Assembly: GCA_902801565.1 (NCBI GenBank)
Contig: CADCIX010000008.1
Span: 1 to 64,000 of the forward strand
Reading direction: 5' to 3'
From: an uncultured Veillonellaceae bacterium
Lineage (GTDB): Bacteria; Bacillota; Negativicutes; Selenomonadales; Selenomonadaceae
Length of the DNA: 64,000 bases
Under the pieces are notes generated by a model. The model ran no database searches. It saw only the letters and a list, made by a program, of their open reading frames with translations, and was not told the DNA's origin. Below are positions 27,289 to 36,075 of the stretch, piece by piece; positions within the stretch are counted from its first letter, which is position 1, and each line of letters opens with the position of its first letter. A program made the position numbers and the translations under genes.

Positions 27289-28056
27289 ATGTTTTTGGAG
27301 GAGCGCCAGCAGGCCATCATGGACATGCTGACACAAGAGGGAAAGGTCAAGGTCAAGGAACTCAGCGAGAAATTCCAGGTGACGGAGGACTGTATCCGCA
27401 AGGACCTCGGTGCATTGGAAAAGCAGGGAAAACTGAAAAGGACCTATGGCGGTGCGGTGGCCCATCGTGAGAACCTGCACATGCTGGAGGTCAGCAAGCA
27501 CAGGGACACGGATGTGGAGGCAAAGCGGCAGATTGCCCAGGCAGCCATGCGGCTCATCAAGGACAAGGAAATGGTCTTTTTGGACATTTCCACCAGCAAT
27601 CTTGCCATTGCCGAACTGTTGGTGAAGGAGGAACGCGATATATCGGTGGTCACGAACATGATCGATATTCTCGTGATTCTTGCCCGCAACCCGAACATCC
27701 GGCTGGTCTTTGCAGGCGGCAAGCTCAACAAGAGCCGCGATGGTTTCTGGGGTGGCATGACACTGGACTTCATTTCCCGTTTGAAGCCCGATATTGCCTT
27801 TGTGGGTGCCGTGGGTGTCGATGTGAAGGAGAACAGCGTTTCCACCTATGATATCGAGGATGGTATCAACAAGGCGGCCATCATCCGCGTTTCGAAGCGG
27901 GCCTATGTGGTGGCGGAGGCGCGGAAGCTCAACTCGGATGGAAACTATAACTATACGACACTGGACACGCTTTCTGGCCTTGTCACGGATTCCAGGCCTG
28001 CGCCGGATATCTGTGAGGCGGCGGCCAAATATGGGGTTGATATCATTTTGCCATGA
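27289..28056 (+). CDS. DeoR-family transcriptional regulator
   Basis: 255 aa. The N-terminal DeoR helix-turn-helix (ERQQAIMDMLTQEGKVKVKEL, then TYGGAV after the wing) leads to the DeoRC sugar-phosphate sensor domain with DISTSN, VVTNMIDI, GGKLNKS and DIAFVGAVGVD. Such proteins repress sugar-catabolic operons until a phosphosugar binds. It overlaps the next gene by ATGA, so the sulfatase-fold protein may be its partner or target. Confidence 0.9.
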   Translation: MFLEERQQAIMDMLTQEGKVKVKELSEKFQVTEDCIRKDLGALEKQGKLKRTYGGAVAHRENLHMLEVSKHRDTDVEAKRQIAQAAMRLIKDKEMVFLDISTSNLAIAELLVKEERDISVVTNMIDILVILARNPNIRLVFAGGKLNKSRDGFWGGMTLDFISRLKPDIAFVGAVGVDVKENSVSTYDIEDGINKAAIIRVSKRAYVVAEARKLNSDGNYNYTTLDTLSGLVTDSRPAPDICEAAAKYGVDIILP

Positions 28057-30062
28057 GACAAAAAGTCAATCATTTTTGGGACAACTTTCAAGGGACAGCA
28101 TGGAAAGGACTGAAGGTATTCCTTTTTTACCTTGCAGTCCTTTCCTTATGCCGTGGGTTCTTCATCTTCTGGATGCAGGACTATATGGGGCCTTCCGCGG
28201 CGGAGCGGGATGTCTGCCTGGCGCTTTGGCGCGGGCTCCGTTTGAGTTGCCAGACTGCGGGCATCCTGGCACTGGTGAGCTTCCTGCCCGCCCTTGTTCT
28301 GACGTTCTTCTGGGAAAAGGGGGAGCGCATGGCATGGAGGGGGCTGACCGGGGCCGTCCTTGTGACGTTTTCGGTGCTCTATGTGGCAAGCTTCCCTTAT
28401 TACCGCCAGTTCCATTCCAATTTCAACCAGCTTGTATTCAATGCCGCCAATGATGATATGTATGCCCTGTTCGTTTCCTTCGTGCAGGAATTCTATCTTC
28501 CGGTGCGGCTGGCAGGGGCCCTTCTTCTGGCCTATGTCCTTTGGCGGGGGCTGCAGGCTTTTCTGGGATGGAACTTTTTCGATGCGGGGAAATGGAACCT
28601 TCCCATGCCCTTGAGATTCCTGGGACGGCTTGCCTTTCTGGGCTTGCTCTATCTCGTGACCCTTCTGGGGATGTTCGGTGGTGCTTTGGGATGGGAGACG
28701 CAGGTGGACTGGGAGAATTCCGGCGTCACCAGGGATGAGTTCCTCAACGAGGCCATCCTCGACAATTTTCAGGCCTTGTATCGCGGCTATTCCATGAACC
28801 ATCGCATGCTGGCCTGCAACGGGCTGGATTTCACGGCGGAGGATATCAGGAATCTTGCGGCATTGCTTGCTCATCGTTCTCCCGACTCCGACAATCTTGA
28901 CGATTACCTGCGGAGAAAGGCGGGCGGGGCGCAGGTGCTGAAGCCCCGCCATATCTTTGTGGTGCTTTCGGAGAGCTACGCGAACTGGCCCCTTTTGGAC
29001 AAGTATCAAGATCTCCATATTGCCGATGGCATGAGAGGCGTGATTGCCGAAGAGGACAGCGACTACTGCCCGACATTCCTTCCCGATGGCGCCAGCACGG
29101 TATCGGCAGTCATGGGCGTGGTGACGGGGTTTGCCGATGCCAATCTTTATCTCACCACCATGCCGGAGGCCTTTGCAGAGCCTTATCCAACGGCGGGAGC
29201 TCCTCAGATGGAGCGGCTGGGCTATCAGACGAACTTCTGGTATGCGGGCCCTGCCACATGGGAGCGTATCGGTGCCTTCACGAAGGCACAGGGCTTCCGG
29301 AACTTCTACAGCCGCGGGGATTTCGGCGATGTGCCGGGGAGCGTCTGGGGATGCGAGGACGAGTTCCTCTATCGGGAGATTCTTTCAAGGCTGGGGGATG
29401 GGCCGAGTTACAATGTCATCCTCAACGCCTCCAACCATTCCCCCTACGATGTGGATGTTGCGGCAAAGGGATTCGATGCGTCCAAAGTGAGGGAGGCTCT
29501 GCCCGGGGAGGTGCAGCAGGATGAATGGCTCCTGAAGGAGCTTGGGCATTACTGGTATGCTGACAGGGAACTGGCGAAATTCATCCATGCAGTCAAGGAG
29601 AAATATCCCGACAGCCTTTTCGTCGTGGTGGGCGACCATGGGGACCGCTACAACATCGACAAGGTTCCCACGACCTATGAGCGTTACGGGATTCCCTTCA
29701 TCGTGACGGGGCAGGGCATCCATAAGGGAATCCTGCTTCCCGACAGCGCGGGAAGCCAGATCGACATCGTGCCCACCCTCATCGAGCTCATTGCGCCGAA
29801 GGATTTCGAGTACATGGCATTGGGGGGGAGCCTCACGAGAGAAAACCGCCGGGGCGTGAACTATGGCTTCTGGATCACGAGGCAGAGTATCGGCAAGGCA
29901 GATACCGTCCCACTGGTGGCGGAGAGCCTTGACGGAAGCGAAGCCCCGCCTTCCCTGGATGATGCTGCCATGCAGAACTATATCAATGCTATCCGCAGCA
30001 TTTCCTGGTGGCGGCCAAAATACGGGCCGATACTGGATGAGGCTAGTGTACTGTCGCGATGA
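28053..30062 (+). CDS. LTA-synthase-like membrane sulfatase-fold enzyme
   Basis: 669 aa. Four or five TMs (1-220), then an extracytoplasmic alkaline-phosphatase-superfamily domain with VVLSESYANW, a candidate nucleophile Thr in LPDGASTVSAV, and metal-site VVGDHGDRYN. In a Gram-negative it would more likely move a phospho-alcohol group to a surface glycan than make lipoteichoic acid. The last five codons and the TGA lie inside the left end of the MITE at 30043, so the native C-terminus has been replaced. Translation is coupled to deoR. Confidence 0.85.
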   Translation: MRQKVNHFWDNFQGTAWKGLKVFLFYLAVLSLCRGFFIFWMQDYMGPSAAERDVCLALWRGLRLSCQTAGILALVSFLPALVLTFFWEKGERMAWRGLTGAVLVTFSVLYVASFPYYRQFHSNFNQLVFNAANDDMYALFVSFVQEFYLPVRLAGALLLAYVLWRGLQAFLGWNFFDAGKWNLPMPLRFLGRLAFLGLLYLVTLLGMFGGALGWETQVDWENSGVTRDEFLNEAILDNFQALYRGYSMNHRMLACNGLDFTAEDIRNLAALLAHRSPDSDNLDDYLRRKAGGAQVLKPRHIFVVLSESYANWPLLDKYQDLHIADGMRGVIAEEDSDYCPTFLPDGASTVSAVMGVVTGFADANLYLTTMPEAFAEPYPTAGAPQMERLGYQTNFWYAGPATWERIGAFTKAQGFRNFYSRGDFGDVPGSVWGCEDEFLYREILSRLGDGPSYNVILNASNHSPYDVDVAAKGFDASKVREALPGEVQQDEWLLKELGHYWYADRELAKFIHAVKEKYPDSLFVVVGDHGDRYNIDKVPTTYERYGIPFIVTGQGIHKGILLPDSAGSQIDIVPTLIELIAPKDFEYMALGGSLTRENRRGVNYGFWITRQSIGKADTVPLVAESLDGSEAPPSLDDAAMQNYINAIRSISWWRPKYGPILDEASVLSR

Positions 30063-30208
30063 GGTTTAGATAAAGCAGTGCTGGATGCATCGTCAGATGC
30101 GAGGCAGAGGAGCGAAGTAGTAGCAGAGCTACGTCAAGCGACGATAACGAAGCAGATGGCGATGCAGACAGTGCTGATTATCTAAAAGTCAGCGAAACAG
30201 TACACTAG
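30043..30208. mobile_element. MITE-like palindromic element, variant ends
   Basis: The terminal inverted repeats CTAGTGTACTGT and ACAGTACACTAG (perfect 12 bp) enclose a second inverted pair TTTAGATAA/TTATCTAAA and GCATCG/CGATGC. The centre GTAGCAGAGCTACGTCAAG is identical to that of the elements at 20696 and 22987. It sits between two genes of a likely operon and supplies the stop codon of the upstream one. Confidence 0.8.
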
Positions 30209-30220
30209 GCTGGAGGGACG

Positions 30221-31105
30221 ATGATGGAAGAACGACATGATCTGCTGGATTTCATGGCGGAGGGGCCTCTCCCCTTGCGTATCCTCACGCTGGAGAGTTC
30301 CTTCTATCTGCCGCGCCTGCGGCAGCGGTTTCCCAATGGGGAGCTTTATGCCATGACATCCTACGGGGAAGTGCCGGATTTTCCCGAAAACAAGGGTCTG
30401 GATATCCATTGGAGGATCGGGGATTATCGGGAGGAAGGTCTTTCTTTCTATGAGAAGGATTTTTTTGATGTCATTCTGGGGGAGTCCTGTCTGGAGTACC
30501 TTTGGAACTCCTATGATACCCTCATGGACATCAGCCGCCGCTTGAAGGACACGGGGCATTTCCTTGGGAGCTTCCAAAATGTCCGCTATTGGCGCATCCT
30601 GGAGGATCTGCGGCAGGGGAGGTTCCCCGTCCGCGAGCGCCATCTCTATGCCAAGGATGAGGTGGTGAAGATGCTCAACGATGCCATCTTCAAGGAGATT
30701 GTCTTCTCGCCGTTCCTTCGGTTCCCGCAGGAACAGGAGGAGGCGGAGGAATTTTCCCGCATGGGTTTTGATGATTTCAACGGGGACCTCATCACGAAGT
30801 CATGGATGTTCAAGGCTTCCCGCTCCACTGCAGCGGTGGCTGCCCTGAAGGAGCTCTATACCAAAGAGATGCGCGGGGAGCTGGCACGCCTTCTGCATCG
30901 CATCGAGTACGAGGTGGAGCAGGAAAAGAATCTGGCAGCCCTTTGGGAACTCTGTGCCAGGGAGATGGTTTTCCCGGAGTATCTGCGGGATTTTGTCCAT
31001 GAGATCTCCGTGCATGAGGCAAGGGTGTGCAGGATTTTGGCGGAATCCGCACGGGCACAATCTATGGATGACTTTGCAGAGATGTTTGGGGGAGATGTGC
31101 CATGA
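30221..31105 (+). CDS. SAM-dependent methyltransferase-like protein
   Basis: 294 aa. The N-terminal half (about 20-130) has a methyltransferase-like Rossmann pattern: LPLRILTLESS, YAMTSYG, DIHWRIGDY and FFDVILGESCLEYLW. The glycine-rich SAM loop is weak, since ESSF replaces the usual GxGxG. The C-terminal half is helical and Glu-rich. GGAGGG lies four bases before tandem ATGs. It overlaps the radical SAM gene by ATGA and begins 13 bp after the mobile element. Substrate not known. Confidence 0.65.
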   Translation: MMEERHDLLDFMAEGPLPLRILTLESSFYLPRLRQRFPNGELYAMTSYGEVPDFPENKGLDIHWRIGDYREEGLSFYEKDFFDVILGESCLEYLWNSYDTLMDISRRLKDTGHFLGSFQNVRYWRILEDLRQGRFPVRERHLYAKDEVVKMLNDAIFKEIVFSPFLRFPQEQEEAEEFSRMGFDDFNGDLITKSWMFKASRSTAAVAALKELYTKEMRGELARLLHRIEYEVEQEKNLAALWELCAREMVFPEYLRDFVHEISVHEARVCRILAESARAQSMDDFAEMFGGDVP

Positions 31106-31998
31106 ATCTGACGGATTGCACCCTTTGCCCCCGGCTCTGTCATGTGGACCGGCGGGAACGTACCGGCTTTTGCGGAGCGGGGGAGCGGGCAAAGATTGCC
31201 CTTGTGTCCCTGCATCCCTGGGAGGAACCGTGCCTGACGGGGGAGAAGGGTGCCGGGACGGTGTTTTTCTCCTATTGCAATCTGCGCTGCTGTTACTGCC
31301 AGAACTATGAGATCAGCCATGAAGGGAAGGGCATGGAGGTCAGCGACGAGCGTCTGGCGGAGATTTTCCTGGAGCAGCAGGAAAGGGGGGCCGCGACTCT
31401 TGACCTCGTGACGCCCACCCATTACGTGCCGCAGATCCTTCATGGGCTGGATATGGCAAGGGAAAGGGGATTCTCCCTGCCCGTGGTCTACAATTCCAGC
31501 GGCTATGAGACCCTGGGGACAATCGATGCCCTGCGCGGCTATGTGGACATCTTTTTGCCGGATCTCAAATACAGGCATGAGAAAAGCGCCCGGGAATATT
31601 CCCAGGCGCCGGATTATTTTTTGGTGGCAAGCGAGGCCATTCGCCGGATGGTACGGCAGACAGGCCCTGCCGTGATGGATGGGGAAGGCCGCATGAGGAG
31701 GGGCGTTCTCGTGCGCCATCTCGTTCTTCCCGGCTGCCGCCATGAGAGCATGGAGCTTCTGGACTGGCTTTGGCAGGAATTCGGGAACGACATCCATATC
31801 AGCCTCATGAGCCAGTACACGCCCATGCATCACGGAAAAGAACATGGAAACCTGGGCCGGCGGCTCACCACCTTTGAGTACGAGTCAGTGGTGGAGCATG
31901 CCCTTGCCCTTGGAATCACGCAATGCTATGTGCAGGAACGGCGGGCGGCATCCCGGGAGTATGTGCCGGAATTCGACGGGAGCGGGGTCATTCGCTGA
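31102..31998 (+). CDS. Radical SAM protein, PflA/PflX-like activase
   Basis: 298 aa. An N-terminal Cys-rich motif CTLCPRLCHVDR ... GFCGAG resembles the extra cluster/zinc region of PflX-type proteins. The radical SAM cluster motif CNLRCCYC follows at about 73-80. It is likely to generate a glycyl or other radical in a partner, but no glycyl-radical enzyme gene is in the window. It is the second gene after the methyltransferase-like protein. Its 3' end overlaps the convergent GGDEF gene by 11 bp. Confidence 0.85.
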   Translation: MNLTDCTLCPRLCHVDRRERTGFCGAGERAKIALVSLHPWEEPCLTGEKGAGTVFFSYCNLRCCYCQNYEISHEGKGMEVSDERLAEIFLEQQERGAATLDLVTPTHYVPQILHGLDMARERGFSLPVVYNSSGYETLGTIDALRGYVDIFLPDLKYRHEKSAREYSQAPDYFLVASEAIRRMVRQTGPAVMDGEGRMRRGVLVRHLVLPGCRHESMELLDWLWQEFGNDIHISLMSQYTPMHHGKEHGNLGRRLTTFEYESVVEHALALGITQCYVQERRAASREYVPEFDGSGVIR

Positions 31999-32869
31999 CA
32001 ATCCGGTTCTTTCCACGGTGTTTTGCCTCGTAGAGCCGCTCGTCCGCCAGGCGATAGGCATCCCATGGCGTTTTGAGGCTGCTGATGGCCGTGTTTGCCG
32101 CGCCGATGCTCACCGTGATGGTTCCCGTCGTGTCCTCCCAATGGATGGTGCCGGAGGATACGTTTTTCTGCATTCTGTCCAGAAGGCGGACGAAGTCGTA
32201 AAAGGCAAGCTCGTTGCTGATGAGGATGAACTCGTCGCCGCCCATGCGGACAAAGAAGGTCTGCTTCAGGGCATGCCGCTGCAGACGGTGGTTGACCGTC
32301 CGGCAGAGATATTTGAGGGCTTCGTCGCCGAATTCATGCCCGTAGACATCGTTGCACCGTTTGAAGTTGTCGATGTCGAGGAATGCCAGGGAGAAGCCGA
32401 TGCCCGGTTTTGCCTGTTCCAGGAGCTCCTTGCTGCGGCTGATGAAGAAATAGCGGTTGTAGGTGTCGGTCAGGCTGTCCCGGAACAGGAGCCGCATGAT
32501 GAAGGGCTGCGCCTGCCGGATCATGTTGTCCATGTCCTCGAAGGCCATGCCTTTTTCCGTGAGTTCCACAGTCAATTGATGGATCATTTCCTGTTGTTTT
32601 GCCAGGAGGTCGTACATCTGGCGCTCTTCTTCCGACATGTTTCCGGGGTCCTTGTAGAGCTTCTTTCCCCGGCGGAGGATGTCTTCCGAGATGGACTGGA
32701 TGAGCAGCGCCTGGTGGAGGGAACTCCCTTCCAGTGCCAGCAGCAGGTTCTTTTTTTCCAGAACGTAGTCGATGATGAAGCGCAGGGGAAAGATTTTCTC
32801 CTCGGGGGTCATCTGGTCGCTGCTCCTGCGGGCAAATCCGCTTGCGCCGTCTTTTTCCTGCTCATCCAT
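31988..32869 (-). CDS. Cytoplasmic diguanylate cyclase (GGDEF)
   Basis: 293 aa with no TM segment. A helical N-terminal region (about 20-125) precedes a GGDEF domain with FRDSLTDTYNRYFF, LAFLDIDNFKRCNDVYGHEFGDEAL and an intact MGGDEF site. It makes cyclic di-GMP. It overlaps the upstream FIST gene by 8 bp, so the FIST protein is the probable sensor input. Confidence 0.92.
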   Translation of the reverse strand: MDEQEKDGASGFARRSSDQMTPEEKIFPLRFIIDYVLEKKNLLLALEGSSLHQALLIQSISEDILRRGKKLYKDPGNMSEEERQMYDLLAKQQEMIHQLTVELTEKGMAFEDMDNMIRQAQPFIMRLLFRDSLTDTYNRYFFISRSKELLEQAKPGIGFSLAFLDIDNFKRCNDVYGHEFGDEALKYLCRTVNHRLQRHALKQTFFVRMGGDEFILISNELAFYDFVRLLDRMQKNVSSGTIHWEDTTGTITVSIGAANTAISSLKTPWDAYRLADERLYEAKHRGKNRIVSE

Positions 32870-33986
32870 TGGAATTCCTCCTTTCCTGGTCGTGGCTGAA
32901 CACAGCGATCACCATTCCCTGGTTGATGTGCTGATGGTGGTACTGTTCCCCGCCGCAGTACATGCCCGCGTGGCTTCCGAGAAGACTCATGTTCTGCGCA
33001 TGATTTTCCTGGAAATTCTCGTTCTTGTAGAGCCAGTAGCGGAAGATGCATTCGCCGGTCAGGGTGAAATAAATGTCATCGTTTTCCTTCCGGATGCGTT
33101 CGATGGTTTCAGATGCAACCTCGCGGTAGCGCCCATAGTCCATAAAGCAGATGGCGTCGTTGGGATTGATGCGCTTGTAGCAGACGAGGGTGCCATCCTC
33201 CAGCACATTGCTGATGCCCGCCACGAAGACCCGGGAGCCGATGACGCGTCCTAAGGGGTATCGCTGGCTGATGGAGATGATCTCGTTTCGGGGTACCTGA
33301 ACGATATCGGAGTAGACATCTGCGGCGGGCCGGCCGTCGATCTCGATGATGCTGCGGCTGTCCGGGTCTGCCTTGGTCACCTGATGGAAGGTGAGCTCAG
33401 TGCGCATGTAGATGTTCTCGTAATAGGTGCGGACCTTTCCATTCCTGCAGCGGATCAGGGCATAGGCACAGGCATCTTTGCAGATCTCACCGCAAAAGGC
33501 CACCTGGGTCTTTCCGATGCGCTCCGTGCCTTCGTAGACCGAGGTGCCGATCAAGGGGATATGGTGCTTGTCCAGAACGGCATTGAGGGTTGTGACGAGC
33601 ATTTCCTCATTGCCGGTGCAGCACTCGAAGCATACCGTGTCTTCGTCGCCTGCGTTGAGGGACTCCACATCCTTTTGGAATTGGTAGATGTGCTGCACGG
33701 GGCATTCGTCAAGATCCTTTATCAGCCCGCAGGCAATGCGGTATTCCTCCTCAAAGGAGAGAATGAGGATATCCGGATTGTCCACCAGATCATCATGTAC
33801 CACGCTGATGCTGCAAAAACCTATGGATGGGATATTCGGGAAACGGGCTGCCAGGAAAGCGGCCGCCTCTTCCAGCGTGCCGAACTTGCTGAAAAAGAGG
33901 AGAAATTGTGGAGCTTTCACGGATTGTACGGCTTCTTCCAATGATTGTTCCAGACATTCCGCCTGTCCTTTTCCCATCCTGATCAT
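32862..33986 (-). CDS. FIST-domain sensor protein
   Basis: 374 aa. The N-terminal FIST_N-like part includes SIGFCSISVVHDD, VNDL-type strands and ECCTGNEEMLVTTLN. The C-terminal FIST_C-like part includes SIIEIDGRPAADVYSD, LGRVIGS and MDYGRYREVA, ending with MSLLGSHAGMYCGGEQYHHQHINQ-type segments. FIST domains are thought to bind small ligands such as amino acids. It is predicted to be cytoplasmic and translationally coupled to the GGDEF gene. TAGGGGG precedes the ATG. Confidence 0.85.
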   Translation of the reverse strand: MIRMGKGQAECLEQSLEEAVQSVKAPQFLLFFSKFGTLEEAAAFLAARFPNIPSIGFCSISVVHDDLVDNPDILILSFEEEYRIACGLIKDLDECPVQHIYQFQKDVESLNAGDEDTVCFECCTGNEEMLVTTLNAVLDKHHIPLIGTSVYEGTERIGKTQVAFCGEICKDACAYALIRCRNGKVRTYYENIYMRTELTFHQVTKADPDSRSIIEIDGRPAADVYSDIVQVPRNEIISISQRYPLGRVIGSRVFVAGISNVLEDGTLVCYKRINPNDAICFMDYGRYREVASETIERIRKENDDIYFTLTGECIFRYWLYKNENFQENHAQNMSLLGSHAGMYCGGEQYHHQHINQGMVIAVFSHDQERRNSNG

Positions 33987-34062
33987 GAAATATCCCCCTA
34001 ATATCCATATAATCTACTTTAATTATTCGACGTGTTTTCATAAAGTCCTTGTTTTGGATAGG

Positions 34063-35910
34063 TTAAAAGAAAGTTTCCGAAGGTCCGTCGGGGTCCTCGT
34101 CCAATTGGTGCTGCCCGAGCATGGTGGTGAGGGTTTCCCGCGTGAAGCCGTAGTCCGGGGAAGTGAAGTCCTGCTGCGCCTCATAGCGATGGGAAGGGGC
34201 GTTCAGGAGCCCGCAGACGGTATCGTAGAGCATGTCGTTGGTGAAATAGCGCCCATGCCTCTGGCGGAGGATGGCGGACTGCTCCGGCAGCGCCTCCTGG
34301 TATTCCGGCGAGAGGTAGACGAACATGGGGATGCGTACCATGTCGAAGCTGAACACGTCGGGATTGTGGGAGATGACGAGATTCTCGCCATGGTCGGAGA
34401 AATAGAGCATGGCCTGCAGGTTCAGATGCTCCCTGGCATAGCCAAAGACCTGGGACAGGAAGAAGTCCGTGTAAAGGATGCTGTTGGCATAGGAGGAGAC
34501 GGCTGTCGCCATGCCCGTGCCGTCCTCGGTCTTCCATTTCATGAAGTCGGAGGGGTAACGGTTGTTGTAGTAGATGTGGCTGCCCATGATGTGGAGCACG
34601 ATGAAGTTGTTCTTCGTGGGGTCCACCTTCTTGAGGTAGTCCAGCAGGACCATGTCGTACTTGTCGGAGAAATTGTAGGAGTCATCTGTCCATTCCGCCG
34701 TGTCTGCGCCCTTTGCTACAAGGGTGATGACACTGTCGAACTGCCCGTAGCGGCCCTGGTTGCTGAACCACCAGGTGGTGTAGCCGGATTTTCGCGCCAC
34801 ATCGATGATGGAGCAGGAGTCCACGAAATCCTTTCCATTATACTGGCTTTGCTCCGTGAGGGCCCTTTGCAGGGTGGGAACGGTCTGGGACCAGGAGGAA
34901 TAGCAGTTCTGGAAGAGCAGGAAACCGGGATCCTCTGCGGCCTGCTGGCTGAGCCATGGGGTGTCGTCGTAGGCGAAGGAGGGCGTGAAGGCCTTCATGT
35001 AGTTGCGGGAGGCAGACTCGCCGATGACGATGATGACCGTGCCAGGCTGCTGTGTCAAGGCAGGCAGGGTGTTCTCCGCATCGATGTCAAGGGTGCTGTA
35101 TCTCTGCTCGAAGTAGTCCCCGTATTCCTGGGTCTGTTTCACATAGTTCGATACATCTCCCCAAAGCTCCGCAATGGAGGTCTGGGGAAGATACCAATAG
35201 GGCACAACGAAGATCATGGCAGCGAGGAGCAGGGAGAGGACGGTATTGTGCTCCCAGTCCATGGAATGGGCGAGAAGACGCCGCCCGAAGGCGCAGTGGA
35301 CTCTCCAGGCGAGGTACAGGAAAAGGGCGAACCCAAGGCCGATGACCATGAGCCAGCCGGTGCCTACATTGGACTCAAGAAAATCGATGCTCTCCCGCCA
35401 GTTCGTGAGGTAGAGGGCCATGAGGGAGGCGGGGGAAAGACAGTGCCATACCATGATGTAGTAGGCGTACTGGGTGATGGGCACAGCAAGGCAGACGAGG
35501 TTCAGCAGCGCCATGAGAGCACTCATGAGCCTTATCTGCCTCGTCTGCATGAGCAGCCCTTCCAGAGAGGTCAGCAGAAGGAAGATGCCCGTCCCCACCA
35601 CGAAGTCGAAGCAGACCTTCGACATGTACCAGGGCGTGTTGTAGGTCCAGGTGTAGAGGAGGGGGAAGGCAGAGCACCATCCCAGCCCAGTGATGAGGTT
35701 CGGCAGGTTCTCCTTCGCGAAGAGGGGGATATGGGTGCCGTACTGCATGAGGCAGAGCCCCAGGATGATGGGAATGAGGATGGGCAGGAAATACCCCGGC
35801 CCCATGTCCTGCCCAATGTTGATGTAGAAGGCGATCAGGCAGAGGAAGTAAGTAAAGGACACCGCAAGAGCGCGGATGATATTGTCCTGTGTCCTTGTGG
35901 AAATATGCAT
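34063..35910 (-). CDS. Phosphoethanolamine transferase (EptA/CptA-like)
   Basis: 615 aa. Five or so TMs (1-250) precede a periplasmic alkaline-phosphatase-fold domain with the nucleophile region IVIGESASRNYM, SYSSWSQTVPTLQRALT and the metal motif YFSDHGEN. The family transfers phosphoethanolamine to lipid A or core sugars and can lower polymyxin sensitivity. In known enzymes the nucleophile is a Thr shortly after GES; the Thr in SQTVPTLQRAL is the best candidate. It has its own transcription unit. Confidence 0.88.
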   Translation of the reverse strand: MHISTRTQDNIIRALAVSFTYFLCLIAFYINIGQDMGPGYFLPILIPIILGLCLMQYGTHIPLFAKENLPNLITGLGWCSAFPLLYTWTYNTPWYMSKVCFDFVVGTGIFLLLTSLEGLLMQTRQIRLMSALMALLNLVCLAVPITQYAYYIMVWHCLSPASLMALYLTNWRESIDFLESNVGTGWLMVIGLGFALFLYLAWRVHCAFGRRLLAHSMDWEHNTVLSLLLAAMIFVVPYWYLPQTSIAELWGDVSNYVKQTQEYGDYFEQRYSTLDIDAENTLPALTQQPGTVIIVIGESASRNYMKAFTPSFAYDDTPWLSQQAAEDPGFLLFQNCYSSWSQTVPTLQRALTEQSQYNGKDFVDSCSIIDVARKSGYTTWWFSNQGRYGQFDSVITLVAKGADTAEWTDDSYNFSDKYDMVLLDYLKKVDPTKNNFIVLHIMGSHIYYNNRYPSDFMKWKTEDGTGMATAVSSYANSILYTDFFLSQVFGYAREHLNLQAMLYFSDHGENLVISHNPDVFSFDMVRIPMFVYLSPEYQEALPEQSAILRQRHGRYFTNDMLYDTVCGLLNAPSHRYEAQQDFTSPDYGFTRETLTTMLGQHQLDEDPDGPSETFF

Positions 35911-36011
35911 ATGACGAACCTTTCTTATCAGAGAATATTTCTTTCATTCTACTATGAAACGGCAGGAAGTCAAGCGGGCATTTTGGAGTGGTGGACTGTA
36001 CTACTTCCTTA

Positions 36012-36040
36012 TTGTGAAAAAACGTATGGAGCGTTATAAT
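36012..36040 (+). promoter_or_regulatory. Promoter of the P-loop ATPase gene
   Basis: TTGTGA, 17-bp spacer, TATAAT, 36 bp before the ATG at 36076. The GCGTTATAATAAAG tail resembles that of the palindromic promoter family, but the palindrome is absent. Confidence 0.6.
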
Positions 36041-36075
36041 AAAGTAGATAAATATAAAAAAAGAAGGTGGTATGC

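Noticed and set aside
28053-30062. Lipoteichoic acid synthase as the literal function
   Set aside because: The fold matches, but the other genes indicate an outer-membrane organism, where lipoteichoic acid is not expected. Only a general sulfatase-fold call is supported.
33688-36039. A 783-codon open frame on the plus strand
   Set aside because: Antisense to the FIST and phosphoethanolamine-transferase genes, with Gly/Glu/Val-rich composition and no domain; a shadow.
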